A stretch of 38,225 bases of DNA. It comes from Acidobacteriota bacterium (lineage in GTDB: Bacteria > Acidobacteriota > Terriglobia > Bryobacterales > Bryobacteraceae). A program made the translations under genes and the position numbers. The stretch lies in contig JAPKZA010000274.1 of NCBI GenBank assembly GCA_026394015.1, positions 1 to 38,225 of the forward strand, given 5' to 3'. Positions 1 to 7,796 of this stretch are shown here, piece after piece. Under the pieces are notes generated by a model. The model saw nothing but the letters and a program-made list of their open reading frames with translations, did no database searches and was not told where the DNA came from. Numbering within the stretch: the stretch's first letter is position 1; the number at the start of each line of letters is the position of its first letter.

Positions 1-107
1 TCACACAGGAGGGCCTTGCCATCCTATCGCCGGAAACCAGGGTGCCGATCAAAGTGGCGCTTACTCTACCGCTCGACCCCGTCGGGCTCGCCGAAATCAG
101 ATTCTAG
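1..107 (+). CDS. C-terminal end of an unidentified protein (partial)
   Basis: The frame starting at base 3 is open from the left edge to a TAG at 105-107 and encodes 34 residues ending in AEIRF. The residue pattern (alternating hydrophobic residues, two prolines) looks like genuine protein, whereas the other two forward frames read as arginine/serine-rich noise. An AGGAG at 106-110 overlaps the stop codon and lies 7 bases before the GTG of the next gene, so the two may be translated in sequence. Too little remains to assign a family. Confidence 0.5.
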   Translation, partial: TQEGLAILSPETRVPIKVALTLPLDPVGLAEIRF

Positions 108-117
108 GAGAGAGTAA

Positions 118-1980
118 GTGCTGTTTTGGACAGTAGTGAACCTGAACATGGACGGGCGCACCCCGCTGGACCAGACGCAATACGCGATCAACCTGACTTA
201 CAACGTAACCAAGAATTTCGCTTCGCACTTAGTGAAAGCCGGGGTGTTCTACAGTCATAACCTGCGCCAGGCGCAGCTACCGGCCGCCTTCAACGGCACG
301 TTGAACTTTGGTCGCAATCCGAATAACCCGCTCGAAACCGGCTTCGCTTTCTCGAATGCGATGTTCGGCGTTTTCAATAACTACCAACAGGCCACCAGCC
401 GCCCGGACATCAGCATCTACATCAAATCGTTTGAGTGGTTCCTGCAGGATAGCTGGAAGGTGAACCGGCGGCTGACGATTGAGATGGGGATGCGGTTTGC
501 CAACATCATTCCGCAGTACGAAGGCGAGGGCCGGATCTCGGGCTTCGTGCCGGGCCGGTTCGACCGTTCGAAGATGGTGCAACTCATCCGGCCCGCGCTG
601 GTGGGCGGGCGCCGCGTGGGGGTACATCCGGTGACGGGCGAAGTGTATCCGCAAGCCCTCGTCGGCGCGATTGCGCCCGGTTCGGGGAACATCGCGAATG
701 GATTGGTGGTGGGCACGGATGCTTCCTACCCGCGCGGCCTCACCGAGAACGCGGGGATCCAACTGAATCCGCGGATCGGCTTCGCCTGGGACGTGTTCGG
801 CAACGCGAAGACGGCCATCCGCGGCGGTTTCGGCATGTTCAGCAACATCGGCGACTTCCAATTGTTGCGCTTGTTGGGTGGCCAACCGCCGCTCGTCTCG
901 ACGCCGTTGATCAACTTCGGCAACCTGCGGGACGCGGCAGGGACGCCCGGGTTCGTTTTCCCGCAGGACATCATCGGCGTGGACGGTGCCTCGAAGATCC
1001 CGAACGTGATGAACGGTAGCCTTTCCGTTCAGCAGAACCTGGGATGGGGCACGGTGGTGGATGTGGGCTATGTGATGTCGCTCGGCCGCCATCTGCTGTG
1101 GCAGCGCAACCTGAGCCCGATTCCGCTGGGGGCCAACTTCCTGCCGCAGAATGCCGACCCGACGAACACGCGGGTCCCGCTGCCGTCGTCGTTCCTGCGC
1201 AGCATCGTAGGCTATAACGACGTGCTGCAACGCGAGTGGGCGGCGTCTTCGAACTACCACTCGTTGCAGGTGAGCGCGAACCGCCGCTTTGCGCGGGGCC
1301 TGCAGTTCGGTGGGTCCTGGACGTGGTCGAAATCGATGGACTACAACAGCAGCGACCTGGTGACGGTGAGCGCGCTGGTGCCGGTGCGGGTTTGGAACTA
1401 CGGCCTGTCGGACTTTGACCGGACCCATGTCGCCAAAATCAACTACAACTACGATATTCCGACGCCGCAGTGGGCGAAGGCCGGGATCGCGAAGCAGACG
1501 TTAGGCGGTTGGCAGGTTTCCGGGCTGACCAGTTTCGTCAGTGGGGCGCCGACGACGGCCGGGCTGAATTTCGTGGCGGCGACCGACGTGACCGGCTCGG
1601 CTTCGCAAGGGGCCCGGGTGAACATTGTGGCCGATGCGGTGCTTCCGAAGGGTGACCGCACGTTCAGCCGCAACTTCAATACGGACGCCTTCCGCCCGCC
1701 GGCGATCGGGACGATCGGCAACTCGGCGCGGTACACGATGCGAGGGCCGGGCATCAACAATTGGGACGTGGCGGTGTTCAAGAACTTTGTGCTTCGCGAG
1801 TCACTGAAACTGCAAATTCGTTGGGAAAACTACAATTTCTTCAACCACACGCAGTTCAGCGCGTTTGATACCGCGACGCGGTTTGACGCGCAGGGGCGCC
1901 AAGTGAACGCTCGTTTCGGCGAATTCACTTCGGCGCGGCTGCCGCGGCAGATGCAGTTTTCGTTACGAATGTTCTTCTAG
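118..1980 (+). CDS. N-terminally truncated TonB-dependent receptor (Oar-like), barrel only
   Basis: This 620-residue protein matches the C-terminal beta-barrel of the large acidobacterial Oar/carboxypeptidase-regulatory-domain TonB receptors. Family-like segments are the FNGTLNFGRNPNNPLETG region near residues 58-75, FLQDSWKVNRRLT near 107-119, GFAWDVFGNAKTAIRGGFG near 222-240, and a C-terminus ending in aromatic F-F. Intact members are usually about 1000-1200 residues. Here the secretion signal, the carboxypeptidase-regulatory repeat, the plug and the first barrel strands are missing. An in-frame TAA sits directly before the GTG start and upstream DNA belongs to another reading frame. AGGAG at 106-110 could serve as ribosome site. 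Without signal and plug it should not work as a gated transporter, so it is probably the product of a deletion. Its stop overlaps the convergent sulfatase by 4 bases. Confidence 0.75.
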   Translation: MLFWTVVNLNMDGRTPLDQTQYAINLTYNVTKNFASHLVKAGVFYSHNLRQAQLPAAFNGTLNFGRNPNNPLETGFAFSNAMFGVFNNYQQATSRPDISIYIKSFEWFLQDSWKVNRRLTIEMGMRFANIIPQYEGEGRISGFVPGRFDRSKMVQLIRPALVGGRRVGVHPVTGEVYPQALVGAIAPGSGNIANGLVVGTDASYPRGLTENAGIQLNPRIGFAWDVFGNAKTAIRGGFGMFSNIGDFQLLRLLGGQPPLVSTPLINFGNLRDAAGTPGFVFPQDIIGVDGASKIPNVMNGSLSVQQNLGWGTVVDVGYVMSLGRHLLWQRNLSPIPLGANFLPQNADPTNTRVPLPSSFLRSIVGYNDVLQREWAASSNYHSLQVSANRRFARGLQFGGSWTWSKSMDYNSSDLVTVSALVPVRVWNYGLSDFDRTHVAKINYNYDIPTPQWAKAGIAKQTLGGWQVSGLTSFVSGAPTTAGLNFVAATDVTGSASQGARVNIVADAVLPKGDRTFSRNFNTDAFRPPAIGTIGNSARYTMRGPGINNWDVAVFKNFVLRESLKLQIRWENYNFFNHTQFSAFDTATRFDAQGRQVNARFGEFTSARLPRQMQFSLRMFF

Positions 1981-3350
1981 GCATCGAGGCCGGCGAAAAG
2001 CTCCCGGCCGTACCGATCTTCGCGGCGGGTGATCTCGTCGCGAAGGCGCGCGCGGTGTTCGGCCACCACGGCGGCCATGCGGGGATCGTTCGCCAAATTC
2101 TGCATCTCGCCGGGGTCCTTCTCCATGTCGATGAGCATCTCCCGGGTTCCCGGCCCCTCCCAGATCGAGTACTTATAGCGGGCGCTGCGCAGGGTCCGCG
2201 AATCGCCGCATTCGACTACCAGATCCTTCCGCCAGCCCGAGGCCGAACCCTTCTCGGCGACGGTGCGGACGCTGCGGCCGGGCAACCCGGCGGGCGCGGG
2301 AATTCCGGCGAAATCACAGAGCGTGGGGAACAGGTCGATGGTAGAGCCGATGAGATGTTTCCGATCGACTTTCCCGCGCGGCACCCGGCCCGGCCAGGAG
2401 ACGATAAACGGCACGCGGGCGGACTCCTCATACGGTAGGCTCTTATGCTCCAAGCCATGGGCCGAGTCCATATCGCCGTGGTCGCTCGCGAAGATAACGA
2501 TCGTGTTCTTTTCGAGCCCGGTTTCGTGCAATGCCGCCAGAACGCGCCCGATTTCGGTGTCGACGCCTTCGGTGAGGCGGCAGTAGGTCCAGCGGTGGAG
2601 CCGCCACTCTTCGGCGGTCCAATGGGCGCGGACGTATTTGCGGAAGCCGGTGAGCCGCGTGAGCGCGGCGGGTTCGCCGACGGTGGCGGCGTAGTTGGCG
2701 GGCAGCGGCGGACACGGGGCCCCCGCCGGCAGTCGAGAGGCGGCGGCGACGTACTCCCGCTCGACGATCGACTTGGGCAGCGCGGTGGGCAGGCCCTCGG
2801 CCTTCGTGTGGGCGTCGATCGCCATGTAGCAGATATCGTGCGGATTGATGAACGACGCGACCAGCAGGAACGGCTTATCCTGCTTGGTCTTCAGGAAGCG
2901 GACGCACTCGGTGGCGAGTTGGTCGCGCTCATCGCGGGTGATGTACTCGAAGCCGATGCTTTCGGCGGTCATGGGCTTGGGCCAATGCGTTTTACCGCCG
3001 AAGGCGGTGCGATAGCCGCCGGCGCGGAAGACATTGCCCAACGCGGTCGGCAACATGGAATCGGGCAGGGTGGGGGCGTTGTTGCCGCGGATGCCGAAGT
3101 GGCTGGGGTAGCGGCCGGTCATCATAGACGTCCGGGCGGGGACGCAGACGGGGTTGCCCGAATAGGCCAATTCGAAGCGGACGCCGGAGGCGGCGAGGGC
3201 GTCCAGATGCGGCGTCTTTAACCACGGATTTCCCGTGCAACTCATCATGCCGGCGTGCTGCTGGTCGGTCATGATGTAGAGAATATTCGGGCGGTCCGGG
3301 GTCGCTGCCGCCGCCGCCGCGGCTAAGAAGTTACGTCTATCGATTGCCAT
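1977..3350 (-). CDS. Tat-exported sulfatase (arylsulfatase/choline-sulfatase-like)
   Basis: The 457-residue product is a type I sulfatase that hydrolyses a sulfate ester; the substrate cannot be read from sequence. The signature CVPARTSMMTGR at residues 69-80 holds the Cys69-x-Pro-x-Arg core, whose cysteine is oxidised to formylglycine by a sulfatase-modifying enzyme in this family. Asp29-Gln30 in IMTDQQ and the later FASDHGD segment supply metal ligands. The N-terminus DRRNFLAAAAAAA is a twin-arginine-type signal, so the enzyme is probably exported folded. The ATG at 3350 is preferred to the TTG at 3362 because it starts the signal directly; no clear Shine-Dalgarno precedes it. It is the last gene of a probable methyltransferase-TetR-sulfatase operon, 42 bp after the regulator, and is convergent with the receptor fragment. 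Confidence 0.9.
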   Translation of the reverse strand: MAIDRRNFLAAAAAAATPDRPNILYIMTDQQHAGMMSCTGNPWLKTPHLDALAASGVRFELAYSGNPVCVPARTSMMTGRYPSHFGIRGNNAPTLPDSMLPTALGNVFRAGGYRTAFGGKTHWPKPMTAESIGFEYITRDERDQLATECVRFLKTKQDKPFLLVASFINPHDICYMAIDAHTKAEGLPTALPKSIVEREYVAAASRLPAGAPCPPLPANYAATVGEPAALTRLTGFRKYVRAHWTAEEWRLHRWTYCRLTEGVDTEIGRVLAALHETGLEKNTIVIFASDHGDMDSAHGLEHKSLPYEESARVPFIVSWPGRVPRGKVDRKHLIGSTIDLFPTLCDFAGIPAPAGLPGRSVRTVAEKGSASGWRKDLVVECGDSRTLRSARYKYSIWEGPGTREMLIDMEKDPGEMQNLANDPRMAAVVAEHRARLRDEITRREDRYGRELFAGLDA

Positions 3351-3392
3351 CGTCGACGCCAAGGGTATCAGAGTTCGGCGCGAGCCCTTTCA

Positions 3393-3977
3393 TCAAGATG
3401 GGTTCGGCGCAAGGCCTCGCCAAGCGCATTCCAGCGTCGCTTGGATCATACCAGAGTCGAACTTGCCGCCGTGGGCACCCAGATGCTCGAAGAAAGCGAT
3501 CGTGTGCGCGGTGGACCAAGCGATTAGCGAAGCCGCGCCGGGGTGCACATGGGCCATCCGCCCGGATTGCATCTGCCCCACCATGAAATGCCCGATGTCG
3601 CGGCGCAGGGTGACCATCGGCGAATCCGGGTGCTTGGCGGCAAACTCTTCGAATTGAAACGACGGATGGGACATCAGGACGGTGAGCACCGGCATGGTCT
3701 GGCGGAAGTAGTCGAGCAGACCCATCGTCACCGCGGAGAAGGCTTGGAAACCGTCGGGGTAGGGCTGGCGAAAGAGGTCGGCGAGATCGGCGGGCGGAGG
3801 GATCATGGCCGAGAAGAACAGCTCGGCCTTGGTCGGGAAGCGTTGGAAGAGAAGCCCTTCGGAGACGCCGGCCCGCCGGGCGATGGTTTTCGTGGAAGCG
3901 GTAAAGCCCGCTTCCAGGAAGACTTCGCGGGCGATGGCGAGCAGGGCTTCGTCGGAAAGGCGTTTGGTGCGGGCCAT
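3393..3977 (-). CDS. TetR/AcrR family transcriptional regulator
   Basis: This 194-residue DNA-binding protein has the TetR layout. An N-terminal helix-turn-helix domain covers roughly residues 8-55, with the conserved run TIARRAGVSEGLLFQRFPTK at about 31-50. An all-helical ligand-binding domain follows, in which no ligand can be recognised. The gene lies 36 bp after the methyltransferase and 42 bp before the sulfatase on the same strand, so the three are probably cotranscribed. A 28-bp palindrome at 4769-4796 over the -10 box and start codon of the first gene is the obvious candidate operator. That would give autoregulation of the whole unit, which is inferred from position and symmetry. Confidence 0.9.
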   Translation of the reverse strand: MARTKRLSDEALLAIAREVFLEAGFTASTKTIARRAGVSEGLLFQRFPTKAELFFSAMIPPPADLADLFRQPYPDGFQAFSAVTMGLLDYFRQTMPVLTVLMSHPSFQFEEFAAKHPDSPMVTLRRDIGHFMVGQMQSGRMAHVHPGAASLIAWSTAHTIAFFEHLGAHGGKFDSGMIQATLECAWRGLAPNPS

Positions 3978-4013
3978 GGGCTTCCCCTATGGTGACACGC
4001 ACAGCGCGGGCCG

Positions 4014-4784
4014 TCAGCGCTTGCGGGCGAGGAAGTAGAGCGTCGCCGGCTTGGTGCCTTGCTCGGGCACGTCGAAGTTGGCTTCGTTCAGCAGTTGGGT
4101 CCAACGCGTCGCCGGGCGGGTGCCGCCGTGGAAGAAGACCGGCCCCCAAGTGAAGTTCATCCAGGCGTCCTTCGAGATCACCATCAGCAAGAATTCGCCG
4201 TTGGGCTTCAGGACGCGGTTGGCTTCGGCGAGCGACTGCTGGATGCCTTTACTGTTCAGGTGGTCGATGGCGTACGAACTGACAATCGCGTCGAAACTGG
4301 CCGGTTCGAGCGGCATTTGGCGCATATCCCCGGCGACGATGGTGGCGCGGGATTCGACGTTGGCGGCGCGGAAGTTTGACAGGAGCCGGGCCCGACCGAC
4401 CATCTGGGAGTCCTGCGAGGCACCGAAGTGGTGATCGTACTCTTCGCCGAAAAGGTCCAGCGCGACCAGGGTAGCCTGCGGACGCGCTTCCAGAACCATG
4501 ATGGCGGACCGCCCGGAGCCAGCGCCCATATCGAGGACGCGACCAGCGCCCGAGGCGAGGAAGGAGTTGGTCGGAAGGGTGGTCCGGCCATTGAGGTCCA
4601 GCCCGAAGCGGATGAGGGCGAAGGAGGCCAGGGACCAAATCGTGACCAAAAGAGTGGGGAGGAGGATCCAGCGGGACCACTTCCGGCGATACGCGAGCAG
4701 GGCGAGGGGCAGAGCGACGAGGGTGACGAGGAGATGGCCGTAGATGACGAAGGCGGGGTACCCGAAGTCTATACGTAAGCGCAT
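4014..4784 (-). CDS. Membrane-anchored class I SAM-dependent methyltransferase
   Basis: The 256-residue protein begins with two hydrophobic segments (about residues 10-31 and 39-60), followed by a cytosolic Rossmann-type methyltransferase domain. Motif I is VLDMGAGSGR at 83-92. An acidic residue after the second strand (VALDLFGEE) and AGDMRQMPL fit the SAM site, and a VLKPNGEFLL segment marks the late strand of the fold. The acceptor substrate is unknown. The start codon is the ATG at 4784. A consensus promoter places the transcription start at or within a base or two of this ATG, so the mRNA is probably leaderless, and a palindrome covers the start. It is the first gene of the unit with the TetR regulator and sulfatase. 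Confidence 0.85.
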   Translation of the reverse strand: MRLRIDFGYPAFVIYGHLLVTLVALPLALLAYRRKWSRWILLPTLLVTIWSLASFALIRFGLDLNGRTTLPTNSFLASGAGRVLDMGAGSGRSAIMVLEARPQATLVALDLFGEEYDHHFGASQDSQMVGRARLLSNFRAANVESRATIVAGDMRQMPLEPASFDAIVSSYAIDHLNSKGIQQSLAEANRVLKPNGEFLLMVISKDAWMNFTWGPVFFHGGTRPATRWTQLLNEANFDVPEQGTKPATLYFLARKR

Positions 4785-4796
4785 ACTTATGTATAG
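4769..4796. promoter_or_regulatory. 28-bp palindromic operator candidate
   Basis: CTATACGTAAGC (4769-4780) and ACTTATGTATAG (4785-4796) are inverted repeats matching at 10 of 12 positions around a GCAT centre. The palindrome covers the -10 box and the start codon of the methyltransferase gene. Length and symmetry fit a TetR-type operator, and the TetR gene is the next one in the operon. Binding is inferred. Confidence 0.65.
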
Positions 4797-4818
4797 GCGG
4801 ATGCGATCGGTCTGTCAA
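4790..4818 (-). promoter_or_regulatory. Sigma-70-type promoter of the methyltransferase-TetR-sulfatase operon
   Basis: On the minus strand TTGACA (4818-4813) is followed after exactly 17 bases by TATACA (4795-4790). The -10 box ends 5 bases before the ATG at 4784, so transcription should start at about the A of the start codon, leaving no room for a ribosome-binding site. Confidence 0.75.
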
Positions 4819-4830
4819 GGGGACCCACGC

Positions 4831-5856
4831 TTATCTTCCGGCGGGTGCCGCGGCCATGATCAATCGGATCATCGCATCGATATCGCGATAGGAGACGACA
4901 TCCTCCCGAGCGAGATCGTACAGCACGCGATGGACGACGACGATGCCCTTGCTGGGAATCACGGCGATGACGTGTCCGCCATTGCCCATGGCCGCGTAGC
5001 CCCAGTCCATCGTCTGCCAGAGGAGGCCATAGCCGATCGCAGGGCTGCTGGGGCGACCGGGCTGATTCGAATAGGACATGACGCTGCGGGTGACCCAACG
5101 AGCGGGAACGACTTGGCTATTCCGCCAAAGACCTTGGCGCAAGTAGAGATATCCGAAGCGGGCCATGTCGCGAGCGCTCATTGAGAAGACGTAGTTCAGG
5201 TATTTCGAATCGCCGACCAACGTTGAGCCTTCCGCCCCGGTGAATCGTCCGTCGGTGGGCACATAGTCTTCCATCCCGATGGGTCGGGCGATACGCTCGG
5301 CAAAATCGGTGAAGATCTTCTTGCCGGTCACCTGTTCGAAAATGGCACCCAGGGCGTTGAAGTCCCAGTTGTTGTAGTAGAAGTAGCTGCCGGGGGCTTG
5401 GCTGCCGCGGGCGGGCCGGGCGGCGCGCATGGCCGCCGTCTCTCGCGCCGCATCGTGATAGACGCCGGAGCGAGCGCGGAGCAGGTCGAGGATGGTGGCT
5501 TGTTTCTCTTCGGTCGTCAGCACGGGAGGGGTGTCGTCAATGCCGAGATCTTCGAGAGTCTTACCGAGGTCGATATGCCCTTCGGCGACATGGATGCCGT
5601 AAAGAGCGCTCAAGAAGCTTTTGCGGATCGACCGCACCTCGATCTTCTTCGCGACGTCTCCCCACTGGTCGACGACGCGGCCGTCCTGTACGATCATCAC
5701 CGCGGCGGTTTTCTTCGTCGCGGTGAAGCTCCTGGCGGCTTGCAGGAGAGGCTCGGACCATCCCGCCCGGCTGTGCTTTTCCCATTGGGCACCCGGGAAG
5801 TCCGCTCCAAGGGCGAGAGCGCCACAGGCCCAACCCGCTAAGATCAGTTTCGTCAT
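4831..5856 (-). CDS. Secreted serine hydrolase, beta-lactamase (class C/esterase) family
   Basis: This 341-residue protein belongs to the serine beta-lactamase-like family (PF00144 type), which includes esterases, D-aminopeptidases and class C beta-lactamases. The nucleophile motif S-x-x-K is Ser76-Ile-Arg-Lys79, and a YYNNWDFNALG segment supplies the Y-x-N element. An HV/GGH-like element occurs near the C-terminus (GNGGHVIAVIP). The open frame extends further upstream, but the ATG at 5856 is chosen because it starts a typical signal peptide (MTKLILAGWACGALALGA) and has GGAGG 4 bases upstream. The enzyme is probably periplasmic and its substrate is not predictable. It is divergent from the MazE-like gene. 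Confidence 0.88.
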   Translation of the reverse strand: MTKLILAGWACGALALGADFPGAQWEKHSRAGWSEPLLQAARSFTATKKTAAVMIVQDGRVVDQWGDVAKKIEVRSIRKSFLSALYGIHVAEGHIDLGKTLEDLGIDDTPPVLTTEEKQATILDLLRARSGVYHDAARETAAMRAARPARGSQAPGSYFYYNNWDFNALGAIFEQVTGKKIFTDFAERIARPIGMEDYVPTDGRFTGAEGSTLVGDSKYLNYVFSMSARDMARFGYLYLRQGLWRNSQVVPARWVTRSVMSYSNQPGRPSSPAIGYGLLWQTMDWGYAAMGNGGHVIAVIPSKGIVVVHRVLYDLAREDVVSYRDIDAMIRLIMAAAPAGR

Positions 5857-5977
5857 CACGCCTCCATGGTTGTAGAGGTTCAATGTATCATCGGGCCAGA
5901 ATGCTCGCAGCGTCAGCCGATAGTGGATGCGGTTCCTTCTGACAGAGTGGGTTTTTAGGAATAACATTTTCATCACG

Positions 5978-6241
5978 ATGAAGACCCTGCAGGTGAGCAT
6001 TCGGCAGATCGGTCACTCGCAGGGAGTCGTGATCCCGAAGCCATTTTTGATCCACTTGGGATGGAGAGGCGGAACGAGGGCGGAGATGACCGTCGAAGGC
6101 GACCTGCTGGTAGTGCGCCGACCGGCTCGCGAAGTGCGAGCAGGGTGGGCGGAGGCTGCCAGGAGAATCGCCGCCCATGGGGACGACGAACTGGTGATGG
6201 GCGAATTTGGAAACGCGGATGACGAGGATTTTGCGTGGTGA
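5978..6241 (+). CDS. MazE/AbrB-type antitoxin
   Basis: This 87-residue protein has an N-terminal SpoVT/AbrB-type swapped-hairpin DNA-binding domain (MKTLQVSIRQIGHSQGVVIP, about residues 1-20), followed by an acidic tail (GEFGNADDEDF) of the sort that binds and blocks a MazF toxin. The start at 5978 fits the domain; a longer open frame from 5927 lacks family support. Its TGA (6239-6241) overlaps an ATG at 6241 that would be the original start of the toxin, the usual antitoxin-toxin coupling. The antitoxin looks intact although its toxin does not. Confidence 0.85.
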   Translation: MKTLQVSIRQIGHSQGVVIPKPFLIHLGWRGGTRAEMTVEGDLLVVRRPAREVRAGWAEAARRIAAHGDDELVMGEFGNADDEDFAW

Positions 6242-6250
6242 TGCGGGGGG

Positions 6251-6544
6251 ATGACTCTCGACCCTACCGTCGGCAGCGGGATCCAGAAGGCGCGCCCGTG
6301 CGTGGTGGTGTCTCCTGGTGAAATGCACGATCATTTAAGGACCGTGATCGTGGCGCCGATGCACAGCAAAAGTCAGCCGGCACCTTTTCGCATTGGTGGG
6401 ACGCATGGTGGCAAGAAGGGGCTGATTCTGCTTGACCAAATGCGAACCGTTGACAAGACGCGCCTCGAGAAGAAGCTGGGAGCGGTGTCGGCGAAACCCC
6501 TAACCGCCACCCTGACGATTCTGCGAGAGGTGTTCACCGACTAG
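6251..6544 (+). pseudogene. MazF/PemK-type endoribonuclease toxin, damaged at the 5' end
   Basis: The 97-residue frame is clearly MazF-like: LDPTVGSGIQKARPCVVVSP at about residues 3-22, and LILLDQMRTVDKTRLEKKLG further on. Family members begin with a strand of the form M-R-R-G-D-x-W/Y-L-V-x-L-D-P-T. Here the ATG at 6241 opens as M-R-G-D in another frame, and only 4 bases separate that Asp codon from the Leu-Asp-Pro-Thr codons, where about 15 are expected. An 11-base deletion with frameshift would explain this. Arg15 is kept, but the usual Thr/Ser of the P-[LM]-T-S element is His38. The toxin is probably inactive or weakened. A truncated product from the ATG at 6251 cannot be excluded, and a sequencing error near the six-G run (6245-6250) is possible. 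Confidence 0.7.
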
Positions 6545-7017
6545 CGAGGCTGCTGGCGGTGAAAGTTTTGGACGGCGCGGTCGGAAGTCGCGGTAAGTGC
6601 AAACTGGGTGCCGCTGATGACGAAGCGATAGCCGCGGTCGGTAAGCTTGCCGGAGGCTTCACTATTGGTCGATGGGGCGCAGGAATTGGTCATGCGGAAG
6701 GGGTTCTTTTTGGGGTGGAGGGAGACCTCCGTGCCGGCCGCGTCGAGTTCGTAGGTGCCGGACTCTTCGCCGAACATTACGGTGGTGCAGTTGTAGAGGG
6801 TGTTCTGGATCAAGCCGGTGAACACATACGTGCCGTCGGGCCGGAACTCATACGCAAAGTGGTTGCCGGCGGGTGGTCGCGCGACGCCGGTGTAGGCGTC
6901 CTGATATTGAATGGTCGACAGGCGTCCGTTGGTCCAACGGCCGACGAGGCCGTTAGACGCGGGTGGATCGGCCGCGTAGGCGAGGCCGGAGAGCCGTAGG
7001 AATTGGCATAGTCTCAT
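6541..7017 (-). CDS. Small secreted protein of unknown function
   Basis: The protein has about 158 residues from the ATG at 7017; a GTG at 7053 would add 12. A short hydrophobic segment ending in LAYA-ADP looks like a signal peptide. The mature part contains GRWTNGRLSTIQYQDAYTG, a FRPDGTYVFTG strand pair and a SGTYELDAAGTEVSLHP segment. This strand-rich pattern recalls lipocalin-like or calycin-type small domains, but I recognise no specific family. Two cysteines (NCTT and NSCAP segments) might form a disulfide after export. No clear ribosome-binding site precedes either start. It converges with the MazF remnant, overlapping by 4 bases. Confidence 0.6.
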   Translation of the reverse strand: MRLCQFLRLSGLAYAADPPASNGLVGRWTNGRLSTIQYQDAYTGVARPPAGNHFAYEFRPDGTYVFTGLIQNTLYNCTTVMFGEESGTYELDAAGTEVSLHPKKNPFRMTNSCAPSTNSEASGKLTDRGYRFVISGTQFALTATSDRAVQNFHRQQPR

Positions 7018-7087
7018 GCCCAATACGCGATTCCGCCGCGCGAAATGGGTCACGAGAATCTGTGATTAGGGCGTTGCGTTGGGCGGG

Positions 7088-7759
7088 TCAGAGATCGGGC
7101 TTCCGGAGCGTAATCGTAATGCCGTCCTGGAGCTGGCCGGGGAGTAGAGCGCAGGCCAGATTGTAAAAGAAACTCTTGGGCCCGAAGTAGTTGCGGAGCC
7201 AAAGGCCGGTAACGTCGAACTTACTTTGGCGAGCAACCAGTTTCAGGTCCGCGATCGTGTATTCGCAGAAGTGGCCCGGGTTGCTCGGGTCTTCGCGAAT
7301 GACTTCAAACGGACTGCGCCCAAGGACCATCCCGATGCGCTTGCCCAGGCTGATGGGGTTAGGTGTTTGGAGCACCAGCGAGCCACCTGGCCGCAACCAC
7401 GAAGCGACGCAGGCCAGCACCTGCGACGGCGCGGTGTGGAGGTGCTCGATCACCTCCGCCATCACGACAATATCGTAGGGCTCAACCACCGGCCAGGCAG
7501 CCGGGTCCGCCGCGTGGTTCAGATCGAAGTGGATATGCTGGCCGCGCAACTGGCCGGTAAAGCGATGATCGAAATAGCCGATCGTGTCGACCGTAGCGTC
7601 GGGCAAGGACTGCTGGAATAGGACGGTCTGATGGGAGAGCCCGACATCGAGGAGCCGCCCGCACCCTTGCTGTACCTTCACGATCCGCTGGACCGAGTCG
7701 AGCAGAAACTGGTAGCGCCGGTGATGGAAACGTAAATATTCTTCTGGAGGAGCAGCCAT
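7088..7759 (-). CDS. Class I SAM-dependent methyltransferase
   Basis: This 223-residue protein has a methyltransferase fold of the Methyltransf_23/UbiG-like type. The SAM loop is LLDVGLSHQT (37-46), a departure from the usual G-x-G-x-G. VVMAEVIEHLHTAPSQVL (98-115) and LRPGGSLVLQTPNP (122-135) are typical motifs, and HFCEYTIADLKLVARQSKF (163-181) is common in glycan- or lipid-modifying members. The substrate is unknown. The ATG at 7759 is chosen because the reading upstream of it looks non-native and overlaps the start of the divergent GAF gene. No transmembrane segment or signal is visible, so the enzyme is likely cytoplasmic. Confidence 0.85.
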   Translation of the reverse strand: MAAPPEEYLRFHHRRYQFLLDSVQRIVKVQQGCGRLLDVGLSHQTVLFQQSLPDATVDTIGYFDHRFTGQLRGQHIHFDLNHAADPAAWPVVEPYDIVVMAEVIEHLHTAPSQVLACVASWLRPGGSLVLQTPNPISLGKRIGMVLGRSPFEVIREDPSNPGHFCEYTIADLKLVARQSKFDVTGLWLRNYFGPKSFFYNLACALLPGQLQDGITITLRKPDL

Positions 7760-7796
7760 CGACCGTAGCTTCCGATTGTAGTGGATAATCAGAGCA

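Noticed and set aside
277-1428. Long minus-strand open frame inside the truncated TonB receptor gene
   Set aside because: Arg/His/Ala-rich composition without motifs; it mirrors the high-GC receptor gene, which matches a known family.
2445-3221. 258-codon plus-strand open frame opposite the sulfatase gene
   Set aside because: Gly/Asp-rich shadow of a gene with clear catalytic motifs; no ribosome site or family match.
3337-4149. 270-codon minus-strand open frame over the TetR gene
   Set aside because: It is longer than the TetR frame but reads as Arg/Pro-rich noise; the TetR frame has the helix-turn-helix and correct length.
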